9,589 nucleotides of DNA. It comes from an uncultured Ruminococcus sp. (GTDB taxonomy: Bacteria; Bacillota; Clostridia; Oscillospirales; Ruminococcaceae). Positions 1 through 5,398 of the stretch are shown in pieces. Below the pieces are notes generated by a model. It was not told the DNA's origin, did not search any database, and worked only from the letters and a program-made list of their open reading frames with translations. The first letter of the stretch is position 1. Each line of letters starts with the position of its first letter. Location of the stretch: the NCBI GenBank assembly GCA_900543105.1, contig UQQA01000095.1:1-9589 (forward strand). Direction: 5' to 3'. A program made the position numbers and the translations under genes.

Positions 1-3
1 CGA

Positions 4-338
4 AATATGAGAAATAAATTTCGTAAATCTAAAAAATGTGAATTGCGCCAATTCTTTATACGAAATAACTTTCCTCGGCGTGAAATGCGCAGAGCGAAGC
101 GATAAGCATTTTATGCCGACAACGTTTGAACGGCTGTGGGATATGAGTGGGAAACAACATTTGTCGTTATTATTGATATATCTCATCATTGTTCATACTG
201 CGTTTTACCATTCATACAGCGTTGAAGCTTCAAATTCACTCACTTCGTTCGTGGATTTTTGCTTCAAGGATAGATTTTTGAGGACAATAGTATGGCGCAA
301 TTCACATTTTTAGGTTTACGAAACTGATTTCTCATATT
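4..338. repeat. MITE-like element with ~46-bp terminal inverted repeats
   Basis: Positions 4-50 and 293-338 are inverted copies of each other with three mismatches and one 1-base gap. The longest identical blocks are 4-15 with 327-338 and 37-50 with 293-306. The pairing fails at positions 1-3, so the outer end seems to lie inside the window. The 240 bases between the arms are AT-rich with no credible gene; the 91-codon open frame there runs into both repeats, has no ribosome binding site and resembles no family I know. Size, long terminal repeats and lack of a gene fit a non-autonomous miniature transposable element. It could instead be a very long hairpin RNA. No target-site duplication can be confirmed because the left flank is cut off. 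Confidence 0.6.
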
Positions 339-373
339 GTGTTTTCTGATTTTTATGTGAATTGCGCCTTTTT
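294..373 (+). terminator. Terminator-shaped hairpin built from third copy of repeat core
   Basis: The 14-mer GGCGCAATTCACAT (294-307) is the perfect reverse complement of 355-368, and the second arm is followed at once by five T residues (369-373). The loop is long (47 bases, AT-rich), which weakens the case for an efficient terminator. The same 14-mer core also occurs at 36-49, so 294-307 can pair either with 36-49 or with 355-368. What transcript it would end is unknown because the upstream gene lies outside the window. Confidence 0.4.
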
Positions 374-428
374 AGCTGTTAGAGATTTTGCTGTTGCGGC
401 AAGCTTTATGCGATAGTTTAGGGTATTT

Positions 429-490
429 CGCTTCTGCGGAAGCGACCAAGGGCTTTGCCCTCCGGACACCCACCACCTTTGAAAAGGTGG
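429..490. repeat. Cluster of three small palindromes (intergenic repeat)
   Basis: Three perfect hairpins lie in a row: CGCTTC/GAAGCG (429-434 with 439-444), GGGC/GCCC (450-453 with 457-460) and CCACCTTT/AAAGGTGG (473-480 with 483-490). From memory, similar strings (CCAAGGGCTTTGCCC followed by a CCACC…GGTGG hairpin) are scattered through intergenic DNA of Ruminococcaceae, so this is probably one copy of a dispersed palindromic repeat. The stretch 374-580 shows no gene. Confidence 0.55.
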
Positions 491-581
491 ACGAAACTTT
501 TGCTTGGCTTCGCAGTTCCCGACAAATGTTGATTCCGTACTGATTCTTCGCATTTTTCTTCGCAATTTTCAAACTTTTCGC

Positions 582-610
582 TTGACAACAAGCCGTTTAT
601 GCGTTATACT
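582..610 (+). promoter_or_regulatory. SigA-type promoter of the hisS operon
   Basis: TTGACA at 582-587 and TATACT at 605-610 are separated by 17 bases, matching the housekeeping consensus at 11 of 12 positions with ideal spacing. Transcription would start near 617, just ahead of the T-box Stem I. It is the only strong promoter seen before aspS. Confidence 0.88.
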
Positions 611-616
611 ATTTTT

Positions 617-870
617 TATAAAGGCTATGATAAAGAGAGTAGCGGACATTTTTCTCCCAAAGAGAGGGCGGATTGGTGAAAACGCTCGGAGAGGTTGTGC
701 GCGAAGGACACTTTTGAGCCGCTGTATGAACAATGAAGCGCAGTTTTCTCCCAAAGTACAGCCGTTTCCTGCGTTAAGGGACATAAAAGTTCGGTTTTTC
801 CGATAAAATAGGGTGGCACCACGATTTTTACAAGTCGTCCCTTGTTCTCGCAACAAGGACGGCTTTTATT
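617..870 (+). ncRNA. T-box riboswitch controlling hisS and downstream genes
   Basis: A T-box leader binds a tRNA through a specifier triplet and lets transcription continue only when that tRNA is uncharged. The hallmark T-box sequence GGGTGGCACCACG is at 811-823. The antiterminator can form from AGGG (810-813) and ACGA (821-824) with TCGT (835-838) and CCCT (839-842), leaving the bulge UGGCACC. Stem I starts with GGCT (623-626) pairing with AGCC (717-720). AGTA of the specifier loop is at 638-641, and the conserved distal-loop string GATTGGTGAAAA is at 671-682. The 3' side of the specifier loop reads GAAGGACACTTTTGAG (703-718). In the usual register the codon is GAC (707-709) followed by A; a CAC His codon overlaps at 709-711. 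The bulge base C817 fits a G73 discriminator, as in tRNA-Asp, not the C73 of bacterial tRNA-His. The class is certain; the amino acid is inferred. Confidence 0.95.
833..870 (+). terminator. T-box intrinsic terminator
   Basis: The arm 833-846 pairs with 852-865 around the loop CTCGC (847-851), with one bulged C, and runs into TTTT and a further AT-rich tract. The 5' arm contains the TCGTCCC segment that is also needed by the antiterminator, so the two folds exclude each other, as expected of a T-box decision point. Confidence 0.9.
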
Positions 871-902
871 ATTTCGCAAAAAAGCTGAAAAGGAGTTTTG
901 AT

Positions 903-2231
903 ATGGAGCTTATCACAAAAAGACCAAAGGGTACGCAGGACGTTAAACCTGCTGACGTTTACAAGTGGCACACGGTCGAACAGATCGCTGCCGAAACTGC
1001 CGAATGTTACGGCTTTAAGGAAATTCGTTTCCCGACTTTTGAAAACACCAAGCTTTTCAAGCGCAGTGTCGGCGATTCGACCGATGTAGTGCAGAAAGAA
1101 ATGTACGGCGTTACCGCCAAGAGTTCCGCCAACGGCAAGGACGATGATGATTTCACTCTCCGTCCCGAGGGTACGGCAGGTGCGGCGAGAGCTGTTCTCG
1201 AAAACGGTATGCTTTCGGACGCACTTCCGCAGAAGGTTTACTACAACATTTCCTGCTTCAGACACGAAAAGCCGCAGGCAGGCAGACTTCGCGAATTTCA
1301 CCAGTTCGGTGCGGAGATGTACGGAAGCGCTTCTCCTGCCGCTGATACGGAAATGATAGCAATGGTCGATGCTTTCCTCCGCCGTCTCGGAATAAAGGGC
1401 ATTGCGCTCAACATCAATTCTATCGGCTGTCCGAAGTGCCGCGGCGAATATCACAAGGCCTTGAAGAGCTATTTTGAAGGCAGAAAGGACGAGCTTTGCG
1501 GAACCTGCCGGGAACGTCTTGAAAAAAATCCTATGAGAATTCTCGACTGCAAGAGCCCGATCTGTCAGGATATTGCAAAGGACGCTCCCGTTATCCTCGA
1601 TTATCTCTGCGACGACTGCAAGAGCCACTTTGAAAAGCTTCAGAAGAATCTCACGGCGATGAACATCGAGTTCACAGTCAACCCGAAGATAGTAAGAGGT
1701 CTTGACTACTACACAAAGACGGTTTTCGAGTTCGTTACAACGAGCATCGGTGCGCAGGGAACAGTCTGCGGCGGCGGACGCTATGACGGACTTATCGAAC
1801 AGCTCGGCGGCGCTCCGACACCTGCACTCGGCTTTGCAATGGGCATTGAGCGTCTTATTATGACAATGGAAAGTCAGGGCTGCGACTTTATCGAGCCGAA
1901 GAAGTGCGCACTTTACATTGCCGCAATGGATGATACTGCGATGGAAAAGGCTATAGTTCTTACGAAAAAGCTCCGTGACGATGGAATTTGGGCGGAATAT
2001 GACCTTGCAGGCCGTGGATTAAAGGCGCAGATGAAGTATGCGAACAAGCTCGGCGCGGATTTCTCAATGGTTCTCGGCAGCAACGAGATCGAGAGTGGCA
2101 AGGCTAACCTTAAAAATATGGAAACGGGTGAGCAGACGGAAATTTCCCTCGGCGACTCGTTCCTCGATGATTTTTCCAACATTTCCGTTGCGAATATGTT
2201 CAGCGGTGTACTGAATGATATTGATATCTGA
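903..2231 (+). CDS. hisS: Histidyl-tRNA synthetase
   Basis: Cytoplasmic class II synthetase that attaches histidine to tRNA-His using ATP. The 442-residue product has the class II core: motif 2 around residues 118-137 (CFRHEKPQAGRLREF, then HQFGAE), the HisRS-specific VRGLDYYT (264-271), GGGRYDGL (290-297) and motif 3 ALGFAMGIERL (308-318). Residues ~335-415 form the HGTP-type anticodon-binding domain. The insertion region carries paired cysteines (C176/C179, C199/C202, C216, C221, C236/C239), which could hold a metal. The start is the ATG at 903, seven bases after AGGAG (891-895). The frame stays open 90 bases upstream, but that part lies in the T-box terminator and has no ribosome binding site. 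A C-terminal tail of ~25 residues follows the anticodon domain. It is the first gene of the operon and is controlled by the T-box before it. Confidence 0.97.
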   Translation: MELITKRPKGTQDVKPADVYKWHTVEQIAAETAECYGFKEIRFPTFENTKLFKRSVGDSTDVVQKEMYGVTAKSSANGKDDDDFTLRPEGTAGAARAVLENGMLSDALPQKVYYNISCFRHEKPQAGRLREFHQFGAEMYGSASPAADTEMIAMVDAFLRRLGIKGIALNINSIGCPKCRGEYHKALKSYFEGRKDELCGTCRERLEKNPMRILDCKSPICQDIAKDAPVILDYLCDDCKSHFEKLQKNLTAMNIEFTVNPKIVRGLDYYTKTVFEFVTTSIGAQGTVCGGGRYDGLIEQLGGAPTPALGFAMGIERLIMTMESQGCDFIEPKKCALYIAAMDDTAMEKAIVLTKKLRDDGIWAEYDLAGRGLKAQMKYANKLGADFSMVLGSNEIESGKANLKNMETGEQTEISLGDSFLDDFSNISVANMFSGVLNDIDI

Positions 2232-2233
2232 TC

Positions 2234-2740
2234 TTGGAATATCCTAAGAGAAAACGTCTGCGTTTACCCGAATATGATTATTCCCAAAACGGTGCATATT
2301 TTATTACGATATGCACACAAAATAGGGAAACACTATTCGGTGACGTAGGGGCGGATTCAATATCCGCCCGTATGATTTCCGATATTTTTGAAAAAACGAT
2401 ATCGGATTATGAAGATATAAATTGCCCGATATTCGTTGTAATGCCAAATCATTTTCACGCAATAATAACCATTGAAAAAGATTATTGTCAGAACGGGTTT
2501 GAGCGGGCGGATATTGAATCCGCCCCTACGATATCGGAAATTGTTCAGACATTCAAAAGACGTTCCGCAATAGAATATATCAAATTGGTAAAACAAGGTC
2601 TGGCACAACCATTTGATAAAAAGGTTTGGCAGCGTTCATATCACGATCATATTATCCGAAACGAAAAAGATTTTCGAATGATACGGAAATATATTGACGA
2701 AAACCCTATTACTTGGGAGAATGATTGCTTTTATGTGTGA
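2234..2740 (+). CDS. REP-associated tyrosine transposase (RAYT, Y1/HUH family)
   Basis: A 168-residue single-strand DNA transposase of the IS200-like HUH class; RAYT enzymes cut and join REP palindromes through a 5'-phosphotyrosine link. The N-terminal block RLRLPEYDY, then GAYFITICTQNRE (20-32), is typical of the family. The metal-binding HUH motif is H73-F-H75 in MPNHFHAI. The C-terminal block WQRSYHDHIIRN (132-143) leads to RKYIDENP (151-158), where Y153 is the likely nucleophile by analogy with E. coli TnpA-REP. No tnpB partner or IS200 ends are seen. The probable start is TTG at 2234, two bases after the hisS stop; a TGA at 2222-2224 closes the frame upstream and no good ribosome binding site is present, so translation may depend on coupling to hisS. 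Its start is less GC-rich (roughly 37% in one 60-base sample) than aspS (about 57% in another), suggesting foreign origin. It interrupts the hisS-aspS pair and carries two in-frame palindrome copies. Confidence 0.85.
   Translation: MEYPKRKRLRLPEYDYSQNGAYFITICTQNRETLFGDVGADSISARMISDIFEKTISDYEDINCPIFVVMPNHFHAIITIEKDYCQNGFERADIESAPTISEIVQTFKRRSAIEYIKLVKQGLAQPFDKKVWQRSYHDHIIRNEKDFRMIRKYIDENPITWENDCFYV
2344..2370 (+). repeat. REP-like palindrome, copy 1, inside the transposase gene
   Basis: A 27-base sequence containing the hairpin GGGCGGAT/ATCCGCCC around a 5-base loop. It encodes residues 38-46 (VGADSISAR) of the transposase without breaking the frame and lies upstream of the HUH codons. It is the exact reverse complement of 2504-2530. 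Confidence 0.8.
2504..2530 (-). repeat. REP-like palindrome, copy 2 (inverted), inside the transposase gene
   Basis: Perfect 27-of-27 inverted copy of 2344-2370, with 133 bases between the copies. It spans exactly nine codons, residues 91-99 (RADIESAPT), just after the HUH motif. Both copies lie at positions that vary in related transposases as far as I recall (strings such as GAGLAPA), suggesting in-frame palindrome insertions into surface loops. Confidence 0.8.
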
Positions 2741-3221
2741 CGGGATCAATGAAGCTGAAATAAAGCGAAAAAACAGAGATTTACGGCAAAAATGGGTCGC
2801 TGCGATCTTGCTCATACTGGTTTTTGCCGTTCCTGCGGTCATTATATTCGGCAGGTCGTATGCAGATTGGCGGTTCTTCACCCGAAGCCGCATCCAAGCG
2901 GTGAACAGGGTCTTTTCCGTTGATTTCCCCCAAAGCGCAAACCTTGAGCGTTATAAAAAGGTCTATGCATTTCAGGCAGGCGAGCTTCACACCCTTTATG
3001 TCACGGACGTTGGCGCTCCCGAAAACTTCTGCCGAAGCTTTATCCGTGGTGAGATAAGGGTTCTGACCGATCTTGCCGAAGAAACACATACCGAATATTG
3101 GTATGACGGAGAACTCCGCAGGGTTTGTTTTATGTGCAAATATGATATTCAGGGCGACACGGTCAATGTATATTTTTTTGAAAATAACATTGGCAATTAC
3201 GATGCAAAATTTATCAAATAA
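2733..3221 (+). CDS. Small membrane-anchored protein, function unknown
   Basis: I do not recognise this family. The 162-residue product starts with a charged segment (residues 1-20, many K/R/E), then one hydrophobic helix (~21-40, WVAAILLILVFAVPAVIIFG), then a soluble domain of ~120 residues rich in alternating hydrophobic and charged residues, probably mostly beta strands. The basic residues before the helix suggest the N terminus stays inside and the C-terminal domain lies outside the membrane. There is no lipobox and no catalytic motif I can name. The ATG at 2733 overlaps the transposase stop by 8 bases. An ATG at 2721 is in frame too, but it lies one base from the GGGAG at 2715-2719, while the same site is 13 bases from 2733; neither spacing is ideal. 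aspS starts 35 bases downstream, so the gene sits inside the operon, possibly brought in with the transposase. Confidence 0.7.
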   Translation: MCDGINEAEIKRKNRDLRQKWVAAILLILVFAVPAVIIFGRSYADWRFFTRSRIQAVNRVFSVDFPQSANLERYKKVYAFQAGELHTLYVTDVGAPENFCRSFIRGEIRVLTDLAEETHTEYWYDGELRRVCFMCKYDIQGDTVNVYFFENNIGNYDAKFIK

Positions 3222-3256
3222 AATTTTTGTTTTATATCAGAAAGGAAGTAATTAAA

Positions 3257-5038
3257 ATGGCAGACACAATGGCAGGTCTTCACCGCACACATTACTGCGG
3301 CGAGGTGCTTAAAGCAGGAGAAACAGTTACGGTCGGCGGCTACGTTGACACGGTAAGAAACAAGGGCGGTATCATCTTTATCGTTCTTCGTGACAGAACG
3401 GGCGTTGTTCAGCTCACATTCAACGAAACAACGGACAAGGCAGTTTTTGACAAGGCTGCATCCTGCCACTCGGAATATGTTCTTATGGCAAAGGGTGAAG
3501 TCCGTGAGCGTGAGAGCGTGAACGACAAGATCGCAACGGGTCATTTTGAGATCTTCGTTGACGACCTCCGTATCCTTGCAAAGGCTCAGACACCTCCGTT
3601 CGAGATCGTTGACGATACGAACACTAACGAGGAGCTTCGCTTAAAGTACCGTTACCTTGACCTTCGCCGCAAGAAGCTTCAGGACAACATCATCAAGAGA
3701 AGCAAGATCGCTAAGGTCGCAAGAGATTACTTCGCAGAGAACGGCTTCATCGAAATTGAAACTCCTATGATGATAAAGTCAACTCCCGAGGGCGCAAGAG
3801 ACTACCTCGTTCCGTCAAGAGTTCACCCCGGCAAGTTCTATGCTCTTCCGCAGTCGCCGCAGATATACAAGCAGCTCCTTATGATCGCAGGCTTCGACAG
3901 ATATATCCAGCTTGCACGCTGCTTCCGTGATGAGGATCTCCGTGCGGACAGACAGCCCGAATTCACACAGATCGACCTTGAAATGTCCTTCGTTGACACA
4001 GAGGATATTATGCAGATGGCAGAGGGCTTTGTCAAGAGAGAATTCTCCGAAGTTCTCGGCATCGATATCCCGACTCCGCTCCCAAGACTTACCTATACCG
4101 AAGCTATGAACCGTTACGGCTCTGATAAGCCCGATACACGTTTCGGAATGGAGATCACAGACATCACCGATACAGTTAAGGGTACGGATTTCGTTGTATT
4201 CAGCTCCGCTATTGAAGCAGGCGGAACAGTTCGAGCTATCACAGCAAAGAACGCAGCAGCAACTCTTACAAGAAAAGAAATAGATAAGCTCATCGAACAC
4301 GCAAAGGGCATCGGCGCAAAGGGTCTTGCTTATATCCGCTGGCACGACGACGCTCCTAACTGCTCGTTCGGCAAGTTCCTCAAGGACGGCGAGCTTGACG
4401 CTATCCTCAAAGCAACAGGCGCAGAAAAGGGCGATGTAGTCCTTATCGCGGCCGACAAGAACAACGTTGTTCTTCCTCTCCTCGGCGCACTCCGTCTTAA
4501 GGTTGCAAAGCAGCTTGATATTATCCCCGAGGGCAAGTTCAATTTCCTTTGGATCACAGAGTTCCCGTTCTTTGAATGGAACGAAGAAACACAGCACTGG
4601 GACGCTATGCATCACCCATTCACAATGCCGATGGACGAGTGCTTACAGTACCTCGACAGCGACCCAAGCAAGGTTTTCGCAAAGGCTTATGACCTCGTAC
4701 TCAACGGCACAGAGCTTTCGAGCGGCTCTATCCGTATCACAGACTATGAACTTCAGCAGAAGATGTTCGAGTCACTCGGTCTTACCGATGAAGAAATTCA
4801 AGCAAAGTTCGGCTTCCTCGTTGATGCATACAAGTACGGTGCAGCACCGCACGGCGGCATGGGAATCGGACTTGACAGACTTTCGATGATAATGTGCGGT
4901 GCGGATAACCTCCGTGACGTACTCGCATTCCCGAAGGTACAGAACGCTTCCGAGCTTATGTCCTCCTGCCCTGCCGAAGTCGATAAGGACAGCCTTGATA
5001 TCCTCGGTATTGCTGTTACAAAGACGGAAGAAGAGTAA
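3257..5038 (+). CDS. aspS: Aspartyl-tRNA synthetase
   Basis: Cytoplasmic class IIb synthetase charging tRNA-Asp (and tRNA-Asn as well if non-discriminating). The 593-residue product is full length for the bacterial type. It has an N-terminal OB-fold anticodon domain (~1-105, with GGIIFIVLRDRTG at 37-49), the catalytic core with SPQIYKQLLM (200-209), motif 2 FRDEDLRADRQPEFTQID (223-240), a GAD insertion domain (~285-415), then HHPFT (452-456) and motif 3 GMGIGLDRL (534-542) after APHGG. The ATG at 3257 is 8 bases after AAAGGAAG (3241-3248); an upstream TTG at 3227 in the same frame lacks such a site. Residue K36 (RNKGG) occupies the position that, from memory, is Leu in discriminating and His in some non-discriminating bacterial enzymes, so specificity is not clear. 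No promoter is seen in the 35 bases before it; it probably depends on the T-box promoter. Confidence 0.97.
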   Translation: MADTMAGLHRTHYCGEVLKAGETVTVGGYVDTVRNKGGIIFIVLRDRTGVVQLTFNETTDKAVFDKAASCHSEYVLMAKGEVRERESVNDKIATGHFEIFVDDLRILAKAQTPPFEIVDDTNTNEELRLKYRYLDLRRKKLQDNIIKRSKIAKVARDYFAENGFIEIETPMMIKSTPEGARDYLVPSRVHPGKFYALPQSPQIYKQLLMIAGFDRYIQLARCFRDEDLRADRQPEFTQIDLEMSFVDTEDIMQMAEGFVKREFSEVLGIDIPTPLPRLTYTEAMNRYGSDKPDTRFGMEITDITDTVKGTDFVVFSSAIEAGGTVRAITAKNAAATLTRKEIDKLIEHAKGIGAKGLAYIRWHDDAPNCSFGKFLKDGELDAILKATGAEKGDVVLIAADKNNVVLPLLGALRLKVAKQLDIIPEGKFNFLWITEFPFFEWNEETQHWDAMHHPFTMPMDECLQYLDSDPSKVFAKAYDLVLNGTELSSGSIRITDYELQQKMFESLGLTDEEIQAKFGFLVDAYKYGAAPHGGMGIGLDRLSMIMCGADNLRDVLAFPKVQNASELMSSCPAEVDKDSLDILGIAVTKTEEE

Positions 5039-5047
5039 GAGAAATTC

Positions 5048-5067
5048 GGAATGCGGAATTAGGAATT
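5048..5067. repeat. Short GGAATT direct repeats after aspS
   Basis: GGAAT(T) occurs at 5048, 5055 and 5062, a 7-base period just past the aspS stop. Similar GGAATTCGGAATT strings are common in intergenic DNA of Firmicutes; no function can be assigned. Confidence 0.35.
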
Positions 5068-5098
5068 ATTTATACCCCGTCAGTTTATAGTGAGAATT

Positions 5099-5125
5099 GT
5101 AGGGTGCGGATCCTATATCCACCCG
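5099..5125 (+). repeat. Degenerate REP-like palindrome related to the transposase copies
   Basis: The 27-base segment GTAGGGTGCGGATCCTATAT… matches 2345-2370 closely: the order GTAGGG, GCGGAT, ATATCC, CCCG is kept with a few substitutions and a 1-base insertion. It can fold as GGGT/ACCC and GGAT/ATCC with a GC bulge. It lies 61 bases past aspS and is probably a decayed target or relic of the RAYT system encoded 2.4 kb upstream. Confidence 0.6.
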
Positions 5126-5154
5126 TTGCAAGCCCTATATTTTAGGCAAAATTT

Positions 5155-5183
5155 CCGCAGGGAACCGGTTTCCCGTCCTGCGG
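5155..5183. repeat. GC-rich hairpin in aspS 3' region
   Basis: CCGCAG (5155-5160) pairs with CTGCGG (5178-5183) and GGAA (5161-5164) with TTCC (5170-5173), leaving a CGTC bulge. No T tract follows, so it is not itself an intrinsic terminator; it may protect the end of the mRNA or be another repeat. Confidence 0.45.
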
Positions 5184-5207
5184 CCGCAAGGTGTTTTACG
5201 ATAAAAC

Positions 5208-5253
5208 AAATGCCCCTTTTTCATCGGATAGAACCGTTGAAAATGGGGCATTT
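5208..5253 (+). terminator. Probable terminator of the hisS-aspS operon
   Basis: A long stem: AAATGCCCC (5208-5216) pairs perfectly with GGGGCATTT (5245-5253), the arms continue through imperfect TTTTTCA/TGAAAAT pairing, and CGG (5225-5227) pairs with CCG (5234-5236) around ATAGAA. The bases after it (CTGTATAG) form only a weak T tract. Position between two plus-strand units favours a terminator, possibly working in both directions. Confidence 0.55.
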
Positions 5254-5324
5254 CTGTATAGTATAAGGACAGCATATTCAACCGGTGGTTGATTTTTATG
5301 CCGCAGATTTAAACCAACATTCGT

Positions 5325-5354
5325 TTGACATCAGACCTTTTCTTATGCTACAAT
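5325..5354 (+). promoter_or_regulatory. SigA-type promoter of the XRE-solenoid gene
   Basis: TTGACA (5325-5330) and TACAAT (5349-5354) are 18 bases apart, and TGC directly before the -10 box makes an extended -10. The start codon is 45 bases downstream. A small inverted repeat, TCAACC/GGTTGA (5278-5283 with 5287-5292) followed by TTTTT, lies about 33 bases ahead of the -35 box. It could be an operator or a short terminator, but this is weak. Confidence 0.8.
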
Positions 5355-5398
5355 GTATTTAACAAAAGCTTTTGAATTTTAATAAAAGGATAGATAAT

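Noticed and set aside
38..313. 91-codon open frame at the left end
   Set aside because: It starts and ends inside the two terminal inverted repeats, lacks a ribosome binding site and has low-complexity composition; treated as non-coding repeat DNA.
504..856. Open frames of 84-100 codons on both strands over the hisS leader
   Set aside because: They cover the promoter and the structured T-box RNA, whose conserved elements explain the sequence better.
813..902. 30-codon N-terminal extension of hisS
   Set aside because: It lies in the T-box antiterminator and terminator and has no ribosome binding site; AGGAG sits seven bases before the ATG at 903, where homology to HisRS begins.
2292..2406. 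Small perfect palindromes in the transposase gene (GTGCATAT/ATATGCAC at 2292-2316, TCCGATAT/ATATCGGA at 2378-2406)
   Set aside because: Eight-base stems in AT-rich coding DNA can arise by chance, and the first lies in a block conserved for protein reasons; only the 27-base pair is retained as a finding.
2234..2740. Complete IS200/IS605 insertion sequence
   Set aside because: No tnpB and no recognisable subterminal IS ends around the gene; family features and the internal palindromes favour a stand-alone RAYT.
3815..4615. 266-codon antisense open frame in aspS
   Set aside because: Long antisense frames are a by-product of the strong codon bias of aspS; the Cys-rich product resembles nothing and aspS is intact. 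The same applies to 828-1628 in hisS and 7302-7934 in ppk.
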